From: Clostridiales bacterium
Lineage (GTDB): Bacteria > Bacillota > Clostridia > Saccharofermentanales > Saccharofermentanaceae
Length of the DNA: 64,000 nt
Direction: 5' to 3'
NCBI GenBank assembly: GCA_017962145.1
Contig: JAGCVX010000038.1
Span: 62,001 to 126,000 of the forward strand
Shown in pieces: positions 26,544 through 35,534 of this stretch (positions are counted from its first letter, which is position 1; every line of letters starts with the position of its first letter). The translations under genes were made by a program, and so were the position numbers. The notes under the pieces were generated by a model. That model made no database searches, had not been told where the DNA came from, and worked only from the letters and a program-made list of their open reading frames with translations.

Positions 26544-27386
26544 TCAGCTGATCAGATATGCGATAAAAGCGATGATGCCGACGCCGGCCGGAAGGATCAG
26601 ATAGCGCAGGCGGTAAAGCTTCGTGTTTTTTCTTCGTCTTCGGTTCGGGATCAGTAAGCAAAGGATGAAACCTACAAGTGAAGTCCATTGCCACGAGAAA
26701 GTGCCGGTCATGCGGTAGTATGCATATGCGTAGCATGCGGCAAATGCACTATAGACGATCGTTGCGACAAGGATTCGGGAATCGATCTTCCACCGGTGCA
26801 GAAAATAGAACACCAGAACGCACATGATCGACATCAACGACATCGTCAGCGGAAGGAAAGTGATGAGCAGCATGCAAAGCGCGATGATAAAGATGGCCAG
26901 CGCGTGAAACGTGGTTTTCGGCCAGCGCGGAACCTTCAGTCCGCGAGGAAGATTGTTTGCGTCTTCACTCGATAAAACAACGTCAAAACGGGTGGAGTTC
27001 GTTGTACGGTTCGCATCAAGAAGATTCATGGAAGCGATACGGTCCCGAGGCAGTGATACCAGGAACTCGACAGCAACCAGAACACCCATTGCGATCAGCC
27101 AGGTAAATCCGATATTCAGGCGTGTCGGGTGAGGAGATCCGGGCCAAAGCAGAAATACCAGAAGATAGACGGCCTGAGAAAAATACGCGCAAAAAGCAAG
27201 TCTCAGGGAGTATTTGTACGTGTTTCGTGTCAAAAAGAAACCGTCTACCAGAAACTGCGCGAAAAAGGGCATCGCCGAATATCCGATGATCGTGAGTGCG
27301 AAAATGACACAAGAGGGAAGAAAACCGTCGAAGAAAAAGGCGGCAACGGCACATAAAGTGAACAGATATGCCAATGAATTCTTCAC
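26544..27386 (-). CDS. Polytopic membrane protein, function unknown
   Basis: 280 residues with about eight hydrophobic segments (starting LAYLFTLCAVAAFFFDGF, then VIFALTIIGYSAMPFFA, and ending YLILPAGVGIIAFIAYLIS). A central soluble stretch (about residues 115-160) holds charged residues. The initiation codon is GTG (27386), preceded on its strand by GGGGTGAAA. No family recognised. It is read away from mreB and convergently with the ECF operon. Confidence 0.75.
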   Translation of the reverse strand: MKNSLAYLFTLCAVAAFFFDGFLPSCVIFALTIIGYSAMPFFAQFLVDGFFLTRNTYKYSLRLAFCAYFSQAVYLLVFLLWPGSPHPTRLNIGFTWLIAMGVLVAVEFLVSLPRDRIASMNLLDANRTTNSTRFDVVLSSEDANNLPRGLKVPRWPKTTFHALAIFIIALCMLLITFLPLTMSLMSIMCVLVFYFLHRWKIDSRILVATIVYSAFAACYAYAYYRMTGTFSWQWTSLVGFILCLLIPNRRRRKNTKLYRLRYLILPAGVGIIAFIAYLIS

Positions 27387-27427
27387 AATTTCACCCCGAT
27401 TTGTAAAATGAATGCAATCGTACAGCG

Positions 27428-27456
27428 TTGAAAGATAAGCACTTTTATTGTATCAT
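27428..27456 (+). promoter_or_regulatory. Promoter of mreB
   Basis: TTGAAA (27428-27433), 17 bases, TATCAT (27451-27456), which fits housekeeping sigma well. Confidence 0.65.
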
Positions 27457-27480
27457 TAACGTGCTTAATTGTGCATAACA

Positions 27481-27500
27481 ATACGCATGAGCGTATTTTT
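27481..27500 (+). promoter_or_regulatory. Small hairpin with T-run in the mreB leader
   Basis: ATACGC (27481-27486) pairs with GCGTAT (27491-27496), loop ATGA, followed by TTTTCT, 20 bases before the start codon. It resembles a weak terminator between promoter and gene. Confidence 0.45.
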
Positions 27501-27520
27501 CTATATATGAGGTGTTGATC

Positions 27521-28531
27521 ATGGGCTTAGGATTAGATATTGGTATTGACTTGGGCACGAGTAGTGTCCTTATATACGTTCGCGGTAAAGGTGTCGTTCT
27601 TAAGGAGCCTTCCGTAGTAGCTGTAAATACAAAAACCGGAACCGTTCTGGCAGTAGGTGAGAGCGCAAGCCTCATGCTCGGTAGAACTCCGGGTGTCGTT
27701 GAGGCGATCCGTCCTCTTCGTGATGGTGTTATTTCCGACTTTAAGGTTACCGAGGTTATGCTCAAGGCTTTCATCGGCCGTGTATGTCAGGGTATCCGTG
27801 CTACCTATTTCCGTCCGACCATCGTTGTATGCGTTCCGTCGGTTATTACTCCGGTTGAGCAGAAGGCCGTTGAAGATGCCTGCCGTCATGCCGGTGCAAA
27901 AGATGTATTCCTGATCCGCGAGCCGATCGCTGCGGCTATCGGTGCCGGTATCGATATTACCAAGGCGTGTGGTTCCATGATCGTAGATATCGGTGGTGGT
28001 ACGACAGATATCGCGGTCATCTCTCTTTGCGAACCTGTAGTTGACTTCTCGTTGAAGGTTGCCGGCGACAAGTTCGACGAAGCGATCGTAAAACACGTTC
28101 GTCGTAAGCACAACGTTCTCATCGGTGAAAAGACCGCGGAAGAACTGAAGATCAATATCGGATGCGCATATCCGAGAGAAGAAGAAATGACCATGGATGT
28201 TCGTGGACGTAACCTCATTACCGGTCTTCCGGCAACGGTTACCGTTTCTTCTACGGAAATGCTCGAAGCACTTGAAGAGCCGGTAGCGGCGATCTTCGAT
28301 GCGGTACACTCCGTACTCGAGAGAACTCCGCCGGAGCTGATGGCCGATATCTCCCAGCGCGGTATCGTTATGACCGGTGGTGGTGCACTTCTTTATGGTC
28401 TCGACCGTATGCTCGCAACCAAGATCGGTATCGATGTTGTCGTTGCGGAAGACACAGTCAGCTGTGTTGCGATCGGTACCGGTAAGGCACTCGGCATGAT
28501 GGACAAGTTCGCGGCTCTCGGCGATACCTGA
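27521..28531 (+). CDS. mreB: Actin-like rod-shape protein MreB/Mbl
   Basis: Bacterial actin that guides lateral cell-wall synthesis. 336 residues with actin-fold phosphate loops GIDLGTSSVLIYV and IVDIGGGTTDIAVISL and the adenosine loop VMTGGGALLYGLDRMLA. Signature VVEAIRPLRDGVISDFKVTEVML and PSVITPVEQKAVEDACRHAGAKDVFLIREPIAAAIGAG are MreB-type. ATG 27521 is chosen: GAGGTG lies seven bases before; an upstream TTG at 27512 would swallow the ribosome site. It stands alone without mreC/mreD, so it may be a second copy (mbl-like). Codon use is rich in GTT and GGT, suggesting high expression. Confidence 0.95.
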   Translation: MGLGLDIGIDLGTSSVLIYVRGKGVVLKEPSVVAVNTKTGTVLAVGESASLMLGRTPGVVEAIRPLRDGVISDFKVTEVMLKAFIGRVCQGIRATYFRPTIVVCVPSVITPVEQKAVEDACRHAGAKDVFLIREPIAAAIGAGIDITKACGSMIVDIGGGTTDIAVISLCEPVVDFSLKVAGDKFDEAIVKHVRRKHNVLIGEKTAEELKINIGCAYPREEEMTMDVRGRNLITGLPATVTVSSTEMLEALEEPVAAIFDAVHSVLERTPPELMADISQRGIVMTGGGALLYGLDRMLATKIGIDVVVAEDTVSCVAIGTGKALGMMDKFAALGDT

Positions 28532-28557
28532 TCCCATCTTTCAAACAAGATCATCCG

Positions 28558-28592
28558 GACCCGGAAGCAAAGCTGCTTTCCGGGTCTTTTAT
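28558..28592 (+). terminator. Terminator after mreB
   Basis: GACCCGGAA (28558-28566) pairs with TTCCGGGTC (28578-28586), plus GC/GC inner pairing, followed by TTTTATTT. Confidence 0.85.
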
Positions 28593-28610
28593 TTGCTAGA
28601 ATCTGTCAGG

Positions 28611-28640
28611 TTGACAATTTTCCGCTTAAAGTCATATAAT
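28611..28640 (+). promoter_or_regulatory. Promoter of rho
   Basis: Consensus TTGACA (28611-28616) and TATAAT (28635-28640) with an 18-base gap. It predicts a leader of about 175 bases. Confidence 0.8.
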
Positions 28641-28656
28641 GACAACGATTTAGAAA

Positions 28657-28694
28657 TGTAACCGGCCGCTCGACAATAGCGGAGAGACGTTACA
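28657..28694 (+). other. Stem-loop in the long rho leader
   Basis: TGTAAC (28657-28662) pairs with GTTACA (28689-28694) and CCGCT (28666-28670) with AGCGG (28678-28682). It begins about ten bases after the predicted transcription start. The rest of the leader (28695-28820) is AT-rich with no clear feature. Possible regulatory RNA element for rho; pairing is seen, function inferred. Confidence 0.4.
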
Positions 28695-28820
28695 GATGAG
28701 GTATTATTATTTTCGCAGTTTGTAATCGAATATTTGTATGTTACACAGGATGCAAGGAATATTCTGTGCTTATCTGAAAACAAAACCCATTCCTAAAACT
28801 ATGTAAAAAGAGGTATTTTT

Positions 28821-30818
28821 GTGTCAAAAGATGATTTTTCTTCGAAGAGTAAAGACGCGCTCGAAACGATCGCCGTTACTTTTCAGCTGGTAACACCGGA
28901 ACAGGCTTCGGCCATGACACAGCAGGAACTTGCTGAATTGCTCGACCGCGAACAGCAGAAGACTGCTTCCCCGGAAAAGAAAGAAGCACCGGCAAAAAAG
29001 GCCGCATCGAAAAAGACTTCTGCCAAGGCATCCGAAGAAGCTTCTTCGGAAAAGAAGGCGGCAAAGCCTGCTAAGAAAGCCGCCAAGTCGAAAGCGCCGG
29101 AAAAAGTAAAGGCGGAGCCTTCTTCTGAGACCGCATCTGCTGAAGTAAAAGCTCCGGCAGAAACTTCTGAAGCACCTTCTGAAAAGAAAGCCGCTTCGGA
29201 TAAAAAGCGCAGCAAGAAAACAAAAGAAACCGCTTCTGAAAAGAAGGAAGAACTGAAAGAAGAAAAGGCTGCTGAGGAAGTAAAGACTGAAGCAGAAGCT
29301 CCTTCTGAGAATACTTCGAAAGAGAAGAAATCCCGTTCGAAGAAAGACGCAAAGAAGAAAGAAAAAGAAGAGAAACCTTCGGAAGAAAAAGCTTCTGAAA
29401 AGGAAGAAAAAGCCGAAGAGAAAAAAGAAGAGACTGCTTCGGAGAATACTTCCACCGAAGAAAAGAAGGAAGTAAAAGAGAATCCGCAGAAGCAGAATAA
29501 TCAGCGTAATCAGAAGAAGAGCCGTCATAGAAGTGTCGAGATCCGTCCGGCCAATGAAGCACCTTCTTCCGAGTCTTCGGAAGGTAGCGCAGAGGGCTCT
29601 TCCGAGGGAGAGAATAATCCTGAGAACAATAAGCCGCAGATCGAGCCGATCGAGTTTGTCGGTGTACTGGAGATCGTTTCCGACGGTGGCTATGGATTTG
29701 TCCGCCGCGAGAACTATCTGCCGTCTCCGCAGGATGTATTCGTACCGACGAATCTGATCCGCCGTTTCGGTCTTCGTATCGGTGACCAGATCCGCGGATT
29801 CGCGCTTCCAAAGCGCGGTCAGGAAAAGAACCTGGCACTGAGTTATATTACGACGGTAAATGATGTCGAGATCGATAAGCTCGGCAAGCGTCCGCATTTT
29901 GAAAGACTGACACCGATCTATCCGGATGAGAGATTCCGTCTGGAAACAGGAAAGCAGGAGCTTTCCACACGTATTATCGACCTGGTATCTCCGATCGGTA
30001 AAGGTCAGCGTGGTATGATCGTTTCCCCGCCGAAAGCAGGTAAGACGATCCTTCTGCAGAAGATCGCCAACGCGATCACACAGAACAGCCCGAAGACAAA
30101 ACTCATCGTACTTCTTATCGATGAGCGTCCGGAGGAAGTTACGGACATGCAGCGATCCATCAAGGGTGAAGTTGTATATTCCACTTTCGATAAAAAACCG
30201 GAGAACCACACTCGCGTTACCGAGCTGGTTCTCGAGCGTGCCATGCGTCTTGTTGAGATGGGTGAGGATGTCGTTATCCTCCTTGACTCCATGACTCGTC
30301 TGGCCCGAGCTTATAACCTGACGATCACTCCGACCGGCCGTACGCTGTCCGGTGGTCTTGATCCGGGATCTCTCTATGGTCCGAAGCGTTTCTTCGGTGC
30401 TGCTAGAAATATCGAAAACGGCGGAAGCCTGACGATCGTGGCTACATCTCTTATCGAGACCGGTTCCCGAATGGACGAAGTTATCTTCGAGGAATTCAAG
30501 GGAACAGGTAACATGGAAGTGTACCTCGACAGAAAGCTTTCCGAGAAGCGTATCTTCCCGGCGATCGATATCAACAAGTCCGGTACGCGTCGTGAGGATC
30601 TCCTGATGAGTCAGGAAGAACTCGATGCGGTATGGACCATCCGCAAGGCTTTCTCGCAGATGGAGACCGCACCGGTCACCGAGACGATCATCAATCTGCT
30701 GCTTCGTACCAATTCGAACGATCACTTCATCCGTTCCGTCAAGGTCTCCTTTGCGGATAAGGAAGTATTCGATGCGATGCGCGGAACAGGCGCGAACGGA
30801 AACGCAAACGGAAATTAA
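28821..30818 (+). CDS. rho: Transcription termination factor Rho with long low-complexity N-terminal region
   Basis: Hexameric RNA helicase that ends transcription. The core starts near residue 275: an RNA-binding domain ([35 protein letters not shown]) then the RecA-like motor with Walker [13 protein letters not shown] (about 400-411), Walker [25 protein letters not shown] (Q/R-loop region) and [13 protein letters not shown]. Before it lie about 210 residues of Lys/Glu/Ala/Ser low-complexity sequence ([21 protein letters not shown] repeats), ending in a short Asn/Gln/Arg stretch. Relatives in Clostridia and Actinomycetota also carry charged or prion-like inserts here. GTG start. 665 residues against about 420 in E. 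coli. Confidence 0.97.
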   Translation: MSKDDFSSKSKDALETIAVTFQLVTPEQASAMTQQELAELLDREQQKTASPEKKEAPAKKAASKKTSAKASEEASSEKKAAKPAKKAAKSKAPEKVKAEPSSETASAEVKAPAETSEAPSEKKAASDKKRSKKTKETASEKKEELKEEKAAEEVKTEAEAPSENTSKEKKSRSKKDAKKKEKEEKPSEEKASEKEEKAEEKKEETASENTSTEEKKEVKENPQKQNNQRNQKKSRHRSVEIRPANEAPSSESSEGSAEGSSEGENNPENNKPQIEPIEFVGVLEIVSDGGYGFVRRENYLPSPQDVFVPTNLIRRFGLRIGDQIRGFALPKRGQEKNLALSYITTVNDVEIDKLGKRPHFERLTPIYPDERFRLETGKQELSTRIIDLVSPIGKGQRGMIVSPPKAGKTILLQKIANAITQNSPKTKLIVLLIDERPEEVTDMQRSIKGEVVYSTFDKKPENHTRVTELVLERAMRLVEMGEDVVILLDSMTRLARAYNLTITPTGRTLSGGLDPGSLYGPKRFFGAARNIENGGSLTIVATSLIETGSRMDEVIFEEFKGTGNMEVYLDRKLSEKRIFPAIDINKSGTRREDLLMSQEELDAVWTIRKAFSQMETAPVTETIINLLLRTNSNDHFIRSVKVSFADKEVFDAMRGTGANGNANGN

Positions 30819-30879
30819 ACTATATCGGAATGCATATGCTCATTGACCGTCACCGGATGTGACAAAACATGAGGTGCCT

Positions 30880-31524
30880 ATGAGAAAGATACGTTGTTCG
30901 ATCATACTGGCGTTAGCAGTTTTGCTATCTGTCTTTGCATGCTCTTGCAAAGGCTGGGAAGAATGGTTTGACGAGGATGCATTTGCCAAGGAAGCAACTG
31001 TCGGACAGTTCCGGATCTACTACGTGGAAGGCAAGACCGCATTTGTTGATGCTTATTTCTGGAGTGGAGATCCGGAAGATACCGTGATCGATTTTCCGGA
31101 TGAATATAACGCGAATACGCCGGTGAAAAAACTCGGTGGCGAATCGACGATTGGTGTTACCGGCCACAGCGGCGGTTTTTCTATCGAAGCACCTAAGTGT
31201 GATGTCTATTTCAAAAGTCTGAATCCTTCGGATTATGGCGTTCCGGTCACTTTTGAAGATCTGGTATTCACGCTGAATTTCGGTGAGAATTTAGAATTGA
31301 TCTACGACAACCATACGAGTCTTTACGCAAAAAATGCCATCGGAAATCCGTACAGGTATCTGCCGGTTTCCCAGTCCGATGGAAGTGTGATCTTTTATCG
31401 TGTTCTGGTCGTGGTGAACGTTTCTCCCGATAACAGTAATTACTATTCCAAAGACGGAATCATGTACAGCAAAGCCACCGATAAAAAGATCGAAGCATTT
31501 CCCTATGCGGCCGACGTAAAGTGA
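30880..31524 (+). CDS. Small predicted lipoprotein, function unknown
   Basis: 214 residues. N-terminal basic stretch MRKIRCS, hydrophobic core IILALAVLLSVFA then CSCKGW, a lipobox-like LSVFAC with C as the anchor. The mature part (VGQFRIYYVEGKTAFVDAYFWSGDPEDTVIDFPDEY...) looks all-beta. ATG 30880 has GAGGTG six bases upstream; an earlier GTG at 30859 adds an unlikely leader. The next lipoprotein starts 25 bases downstream. No family recognised. Confidence 0.75.
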   Translation: MRKIRCSIILALAVLLSVFACSCKGWEEWFDEDAFAKEATVGQFRIYYVEGKTAFVDAYFWSGDPEDTVIDFPDEYNANTPVKKLGGESTIGVTGHSGGFSIEAPKCDVYFKSLNPSDYGVPVTFEDLVFTLNFGENLELIYDNHTSLYAKNAIGNPYRYLPVSQSDGSVIFYRVLVVVNVSPDNSNYYSKDGIMYSKATDKKIEAFPYAADVK

Positions 31525-31549
31525 TTTTTTGGAGAAAGGATATTTCGTG

Positions 31550-33112
31550 ATGTGCAGAAAACCTGTGATAGCCATACTTCTTATTCTTGCGATGCTCATG
31601 GGGATAACGGGGTGCGGTTCTTCCAAAACGTCAGATCAGACGAACCGTGAGGCAGAGACATCTGCCGCAAATCTCTCCGACAAAGATGTAAGTTCGGATG
31701 TTTCCGAAGAAAACGTTGAAGATTATTCCGACGCACAGGAATTCAGTTATGAGGTCAAAGACAAGAACCGTCGAGGTATCGAGTCTGTTGAAGTGAAACT
31801 GCTCTCCGATATTACGTTCGAGATTGACGCCTATGAAAATGTCTGGAGTGACAGTGTCCCGGGAATAGTCGGTTTGGCGGTGGATGTTTACTGGTGGCCG
31901 GAGGACTATTACGAAAGCCCCAATTCAAGACAATGGAAGGATCCGGATAACATACTGCTTATCATCAACTATGAAGAAGACAAGCTGCTGGGTGTTCCGG
32001 AAGAGAATCTTCTTCTGCTTTACAGTGTAGATGATGCTTTTGTCTGTTCTGAGGTCGCTGGCGCGAAACTGGATGTGGATAAGAATCAGGTGACGGCTGA
32101 AATAGGCTGCCAGTCTGGCAACTATTTGCTGGTAGACGCGTATCAGTGGTATAAGAGCCAGGGTATGGATGCTTCAAAATATGCGTATGAGCTTCCGGAC
32201 GAGATAAAGGCTCTTTCCGCATGGGAAAAAGAACATGATACGGGAAGTATCATGGAACTTATGGATCGAGAATGGATGGACGATAATGCTCCGATTTTCC
32301 ATGTCTCTACACCTGAACAGCTTGCATCCGTAGTCTATTATGTGAATACTACGGACCGGAAGCTTTCTTCTTCTTGCGAAGTATATCTTGAAGCAGACAT
32401 CGATCTTGAGGGATACGACTGGATGCCGATGGGATGGATCTCTGGGAAAAATGGAGATGTGCATGATTTTTGCGGCCTGATCGATGGCCAGGGCCATACG
32501 ATCAACGGACTGAAACTTGATTGCGGGCACGAAGACTGTGGCTTTGTCGGATACAGTAAGGATCTGACGATGAAAAATATCACCTTTACCAACGCGCAAG
32601 TTTCCGGATTCGATACTGTGGGAATATGTGTAGGCCAATTCATTGGACGTGGAGTGTGGGAAAATGTACATGCTCAGGGAAATATCAGTATCGGGGAAGC
32701 GGCGAAAGAGGGCGGCCTGGCCGGATGGATCACCGAGCTTTCTTTTATAAACTGTTCTGCAGAGTATACTCTCGATGGCGGCAGTAAAGTATATCACTAC
32801 CTGTCGTATCAGGAAAAACAGGCAGACGAGATCGGCCCCCACGAGCTCCTTACGATCACGCTGAATGATGACTATTCCGTTTCCTGTAATATCCTTGAAA
32901 AGAAAGACGGAAGCCTCTCGGGAACGGGTTCCTTAACGTGGGTTGTGGAATGCGATGGGGTGATCATTTATAGCGCAGCTCTTAGTCGCGAAACTTTGGA
33001 AACTGAACATGTTCTATCTCCGGATCGGAAGGGCTCGTACAAAGTGTATATTAAAGGCTATGTTGAAGACGTGTATATGCCGATCAGCAACATTCTCGAG
33101 TTTACGATCTGA
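31550..33112 (+). CDS. Predicted lipoprotein with GLUG-like repeat region
   Basis: About 520 residues. Signal MCRKPVIAILLILAMLMG followed by lipobox ITGCGSS. The central part (about residues 240-400) reads like a GLUG/beta-helix segment: ADIDLEGYDWMPMGWISGKN, GLIDGQGHTINGLKLDC, GFVGYSKDLTMKNITFTNAQVSG and GGLAGWITELSFINCSAEY. Such regions occur on surface proteins of Bacillota. ATG 31550 (or GTG 31547) lies after GGAGAAAGGA; the earlier TTG at 31529 precedes this site. Surface adhesion or host interaction is only an inference. Confidence 0.78.
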   Translation: MCRKPVIAILLILAMLMGITGCGSSKTSDQTNREAETSAANLSDKDVSSDVSEENVEDYSDAQEFSYEVKDKNRRGIESVEVKLLSDITFEIDAYENVWSDSVPGIVGLAVDVYWWPEDYYESPNSRQWKDPDNILLIINYEEDKLLGVPEENLLLLYSVDDAFVCSEVAGAKLDVDKNQVTAEIGCQSGNYLLVDAYQWYKSQGMDASKYAYELPDEIKALSAWEKEHDTGSIMELMDREWMDDNAPIFHVSTPEQLASVVYYVNTTDRKLSSSCEVYLEADIDLEGYDWMPMGWISGKNGDVHDFCGLIDGQGHTINGLKLDCGHEDCGFVGYSKDLTMKNITFTNAQVSGFDTVGICVGQFIGRGVWENVHAQGNISIGEAAKEGGLAGWITELSFINCSAEYTLDGGSKVYHYLSYQEKQADEIGPHELLTITLNDDYSVSCNILEKKDGSLSGTGSLTWVVECDGVIIYSAALSRETLETEHVLSPDRKGSYKVYIKGYVEDVYMPISNILEFTI

Positions 33113-33163
33113 GACCACAGACCGCATTTCAGTATTCTTTTAGGGCATTCCTTGCTATCAGAA

Positions 33164-33865
33164 TCACTTCTTTTCGATACGGTGAAGCTGTGGTCTGACG
33201 GTGAACTCCGTGATGACCATGTGCGGATCCGCTGACAGAATATAGCGCACGGCATCAGCCACGTCCTGTGGAACGAGGCGTGCGTTTTCATCTTTCGATG
33301 CTTCAAAATCCGCATTTCTGTAGAGATTGGTATCTGTCATATCCGGAAGGATCGTGGTAACTTTCACGCCGTGTTTTCTCGCCTCATCGAATAGGCTTTT
33401 TGAAAAGCTCAGAAGACCTGCTTTGGTCGCGCCATATGCCGCACCGTGCGGATTGCTCTGATTGGCAGTGACCGATGCGATATTGAGGATCGTGCCGTGG
33501 CTTTCCTTGAGCTTACGAAGCAGAAGACTGGAAAGAAGAAGCGGTACTTCCAGATTCGTTCTGACCATCTCCGAGATCGACTTTGAAGAAAGTTCCTCGT
33601 GAAGACCGTAGTATCCCACGCCGGCACAGTTCACCAGAAGATCGATGGTATTTCCTTTTGCGATCGCACGCACTTCGTTTTCGAGTTTGGGCGTGTCGAG
33701 AAGATCCATCTCAACTTTGTGAAATGCACTGTCGGACGCCATTTGGGAGGACTTGGAAAAGTCTCTTCCGAATCCGTAGATCTCATAGTCCATCGAAAGG
33801 AGCGTTTCGCAGATGGCTTTTCCGATTCCGGAGGAAGCTCCGGTGACGATCGCGGTCTTTTTCAT
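33164..33865 (-). CDS. Short-chain dehydrogenase/reductase
   Basis: 233 residues. Rossmann cofactor motif VTGASSGIGKAICETL at the N-terminus, NCAGVGYYG (NNAG-type motif), a Ser in NIASVTANQ and the catalytic YGATK (YxxxK) after HGAA. A typical classical SDR of NAD(P)-dependent type; substrate unknown. Last gene of the six-gene minus-strand run, 15 bases after the zinc-ribbon gene. Confidence 0.92.
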   Translation of the reverse strand: MKKTAIVTGASSGIGKAICETLLSMDYEIYGFGRDFSKSSQMASDSAFHKVEMDLLDTPKLENEVRAIAKGNTIDLLVNCAGVGYYGLHEELSSKSISEMVRTNLEVPLLLSSLLLRKLKESHGTILNIASVTANQSNPHGAAYGATKAGLLSFSKSLFDEARKHGVKVTTILPDMTDTNLYRNADFEASKDENARLVPQDVADAVRYILSADPHMVITEFTVRPQLHRIEKK

Positions 33866-33880
33866 GGGATTATTCCTTCC

Positions 33881-34492
33881 TTACCAGTTGTGGGTCTTTT
33901 TACTTACGATGACGGCCCATTCTTCGTAAAGTCTTACGTCGACGGTACTGTTTACTTCATAGGGTTTGGCTGTGGTGCCGAGAGGAAGCAGGATGAATTT
34001 CTTTCCTTCTGCCGTATCCAGAAGGATCTTGATCTTCTGGCCGTTGACTCCGTTATAGGCGACCGTATCATCCATATAGCCGTAAACGATGCCGCTTCGC
34101 AGTGTGCCTTTTGTTTTGACCTTCATGGAAAAAAAGAAACGGCGCGCGGCGATCCACAGGGATCCTAAACCGAACAGGATGAACGGGAGCATAAAGAAGT
34201 TTACATAAAAGGGAATCTCATCCATCACATTCGTTGCGATGAGCATAGGGATGGACACGCCGGCAAATATACCGCCGAACATCACATTAAACCCGATGTT
34301 CCAGAAATCGACTTTGGCACTTTTGCACTCGACGAGCGGATACTCCGGTGTCAGGTCGCGGGTCGCGACTTCTCCGATATAAGTGCCACAGAACTGGCAG
34401 ATCTCAGAGAGCAGAGGCGCACCGCATTTGGGGCAGTTTCTGACGTCTTCCGGTCTCTTTTTCGGCTTGTTGTTGATCGAAATGCCATCCAT
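33881..34492 (-). CDS. Zinc-ribbon membrane protein, function unknown
   Basis: 203 residues when started at the ATG at 34492, which follows GGAGATACATAAG (ribosome site) in the end of the radical SAM gene; a 10-residue longer reading from 34522 is possible. N-terminal zinc ribbon CPKCGAPLLSEICQFCGT (two CxxC), two TM segments (about residues 65-110, GFNVMFGGIFAGVSIPMLIA and VNFFMLPFILFGLGSLWIA), then a cytoplasmic beta-rich domain. Starts one base after the stop of the upstream gene, so it is co-translated. Role unknown. Confidence 0.78.
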   Translation of the reverse strand: MDGISINNKPKKRPEDVRNCPKCGAPLLSEICQFCGTYIGEVATRDLTPEYPLVECKSAKVDFWNIGFNVMFGGIFAGVSIPMLIATNVMDEIPFYVNFFMLPFILFGLGSLWIAARRFFFSMKVKTKGTLRSGIVYGYMDDTVAYNGVNGQKIKILLDTAEGKKFILLPLGTTAKPYEVNSTVDVRLYEEWAVIVSKKTHNW

Positions 34493-34493
34493 C

Positions 34494-35534
34494 TTATGTA
34501 TCTCCTTCATCTTTTTCTTCAAAATCCGTCATGTAGATCTTTTCCTTAGATACCAGGCTTTGTAACATTGTTACAAGGGTTTTTTCCATCTCGTTTTGGA
34601 GGTTTTTCGGGTACTGGAAGACCCCGCCTCGGTTCTCGTATGGAAACTGACAGATGGAAGAACCCGGAAAGTCTTTCCGAAGCTTTTTCATATAGTCAGA
34701 CGGAATGCGGAAAGAACCTACGCTGATATCCTTTAATCGACCGGTGTCGATGCGATCTTTGACTTCGAAAAGCATAGATGAATATGCATCTTTCCAGTTT
34801 CGGCAGTAGATGAGCGGGTCAAAACAGAGCCGAACCGGGAATCCTTTTTCCATCGCATACGATGCCGCCGAAAGACGTTCCGAAAGCGTTGCCGTTTTCT
34901 TTTCGTGCTTTTGGATGATCTCATCCGGCGAGAGGGTATAGGCGAAGATCACTCTTTCACATGGAGTGATTGTATCATAAATGTCTTTTCGAAAGGACTT
35001 TGTCCGGATCTCGATCGTCAGATTCTCGTGTGCTAAAGCAAATGCCGCCCAGCGGCTTGCAAAGCCGGTCAGCGATTCCAGCGCGATGAGATCTGTGTCG
35101 TAGGACACGCATAAATAAACCGGATGCTTCGAAAGCAGTTCTTCGACTTCGGCAAATGCTTTTTCCAGATCGACAAAGACGACGATGTTTCCGCTGCCGT
35201 ACATGCCTTTCAAAAAGCAGTACTCGCAGTCAAAGATACAGTTCATGATGGAACTGGCATAGTAGAAATGGTCATAGCCGAAATCCTGACATACAGGTGC
35301 GCCTTTATATACCGAGGGTCCGGATCTTCTGGCCAGGATCAGTGACTGCGACTTTTTCTGCTCACCGAAGTTCTGACGGCTTCGGTTAAAGACGTCCTTG
35401 TAGTGCTCGATCGGGATCACGACGGATTTCGAAAAACGCTTGAGAATCGTTTTCGTAAGAGGGTGATCCGCAACGGCATGTTCCACATAGATATGCGAGA
35501 AGGGGTAGTTAAATAAGTCGTTTTTTGAGCTCAT
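34494..35534 (-). CDS. Spore photoproduct lyase family radical SAM protein
   Basis: 346 residues. The CX3CX2C radical SAM motif is at C99, C103, C106 (NCIFDCEYCFLKGMYGSGN). A Cys at residue 142 (VYLCVSYDTDLIALESLTGF) sits where spore photoproduct lyases have the conserved Cys (C141 in B. subtilis) that donates the hydrogen atom. Known members repair thymine dimers in spores with SAM-derived radicals. It overlaps the nucleosidase gene upstream by 26 bases. The family call is good; a true dimer-repair role versus a related radical SAM activity is not settled. Confidence 0.85.
   Translation of the reverse strand: MSSKNDLFNYPFSHIYVEHAVADHPLTKTILKRFSKSVVIPIEHYKDVFNRSRQNFGEQKKSQSLILARRSGPSVYKGAPVCQDFGYDHFYYASSIMNCIFDCEYCFLKGMYGSGNIVVFVDLEKAFAEVEELLSKHPVYLCVSYDTDLIALESLTGFASRWAAFALAHENLTIEIRTKSFRKDIYDTITPCERVIFAYTLSPDEIIQKHEKKTATLSERLSAASYAMEKGFPVRLCFDPLIYCRNWKDAYSSMLFEVKDRIDTGRLKDISVGSFRIPSDYMKKLRKDFPGSSICQFPYENRGGVFQYPKNLQNEMEKTLVTMLQSLVSKEKIYMTDFEEKDEGDT

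Noticed and set aside
28824..30725. 633-residue minus-strand open frame opposite rho
   Set aside because: It is the antisense shadow of the rho gene; its Phe/Leu/Arg-rich composition mirrors the Lys/Glu codons on the other strand and it has no family features.
30849..30863. GTCAC/GTGAC hairpin after rho as terminator
   Set aside because: Only five pairs and no T-run, so it is not a convincing terminator.
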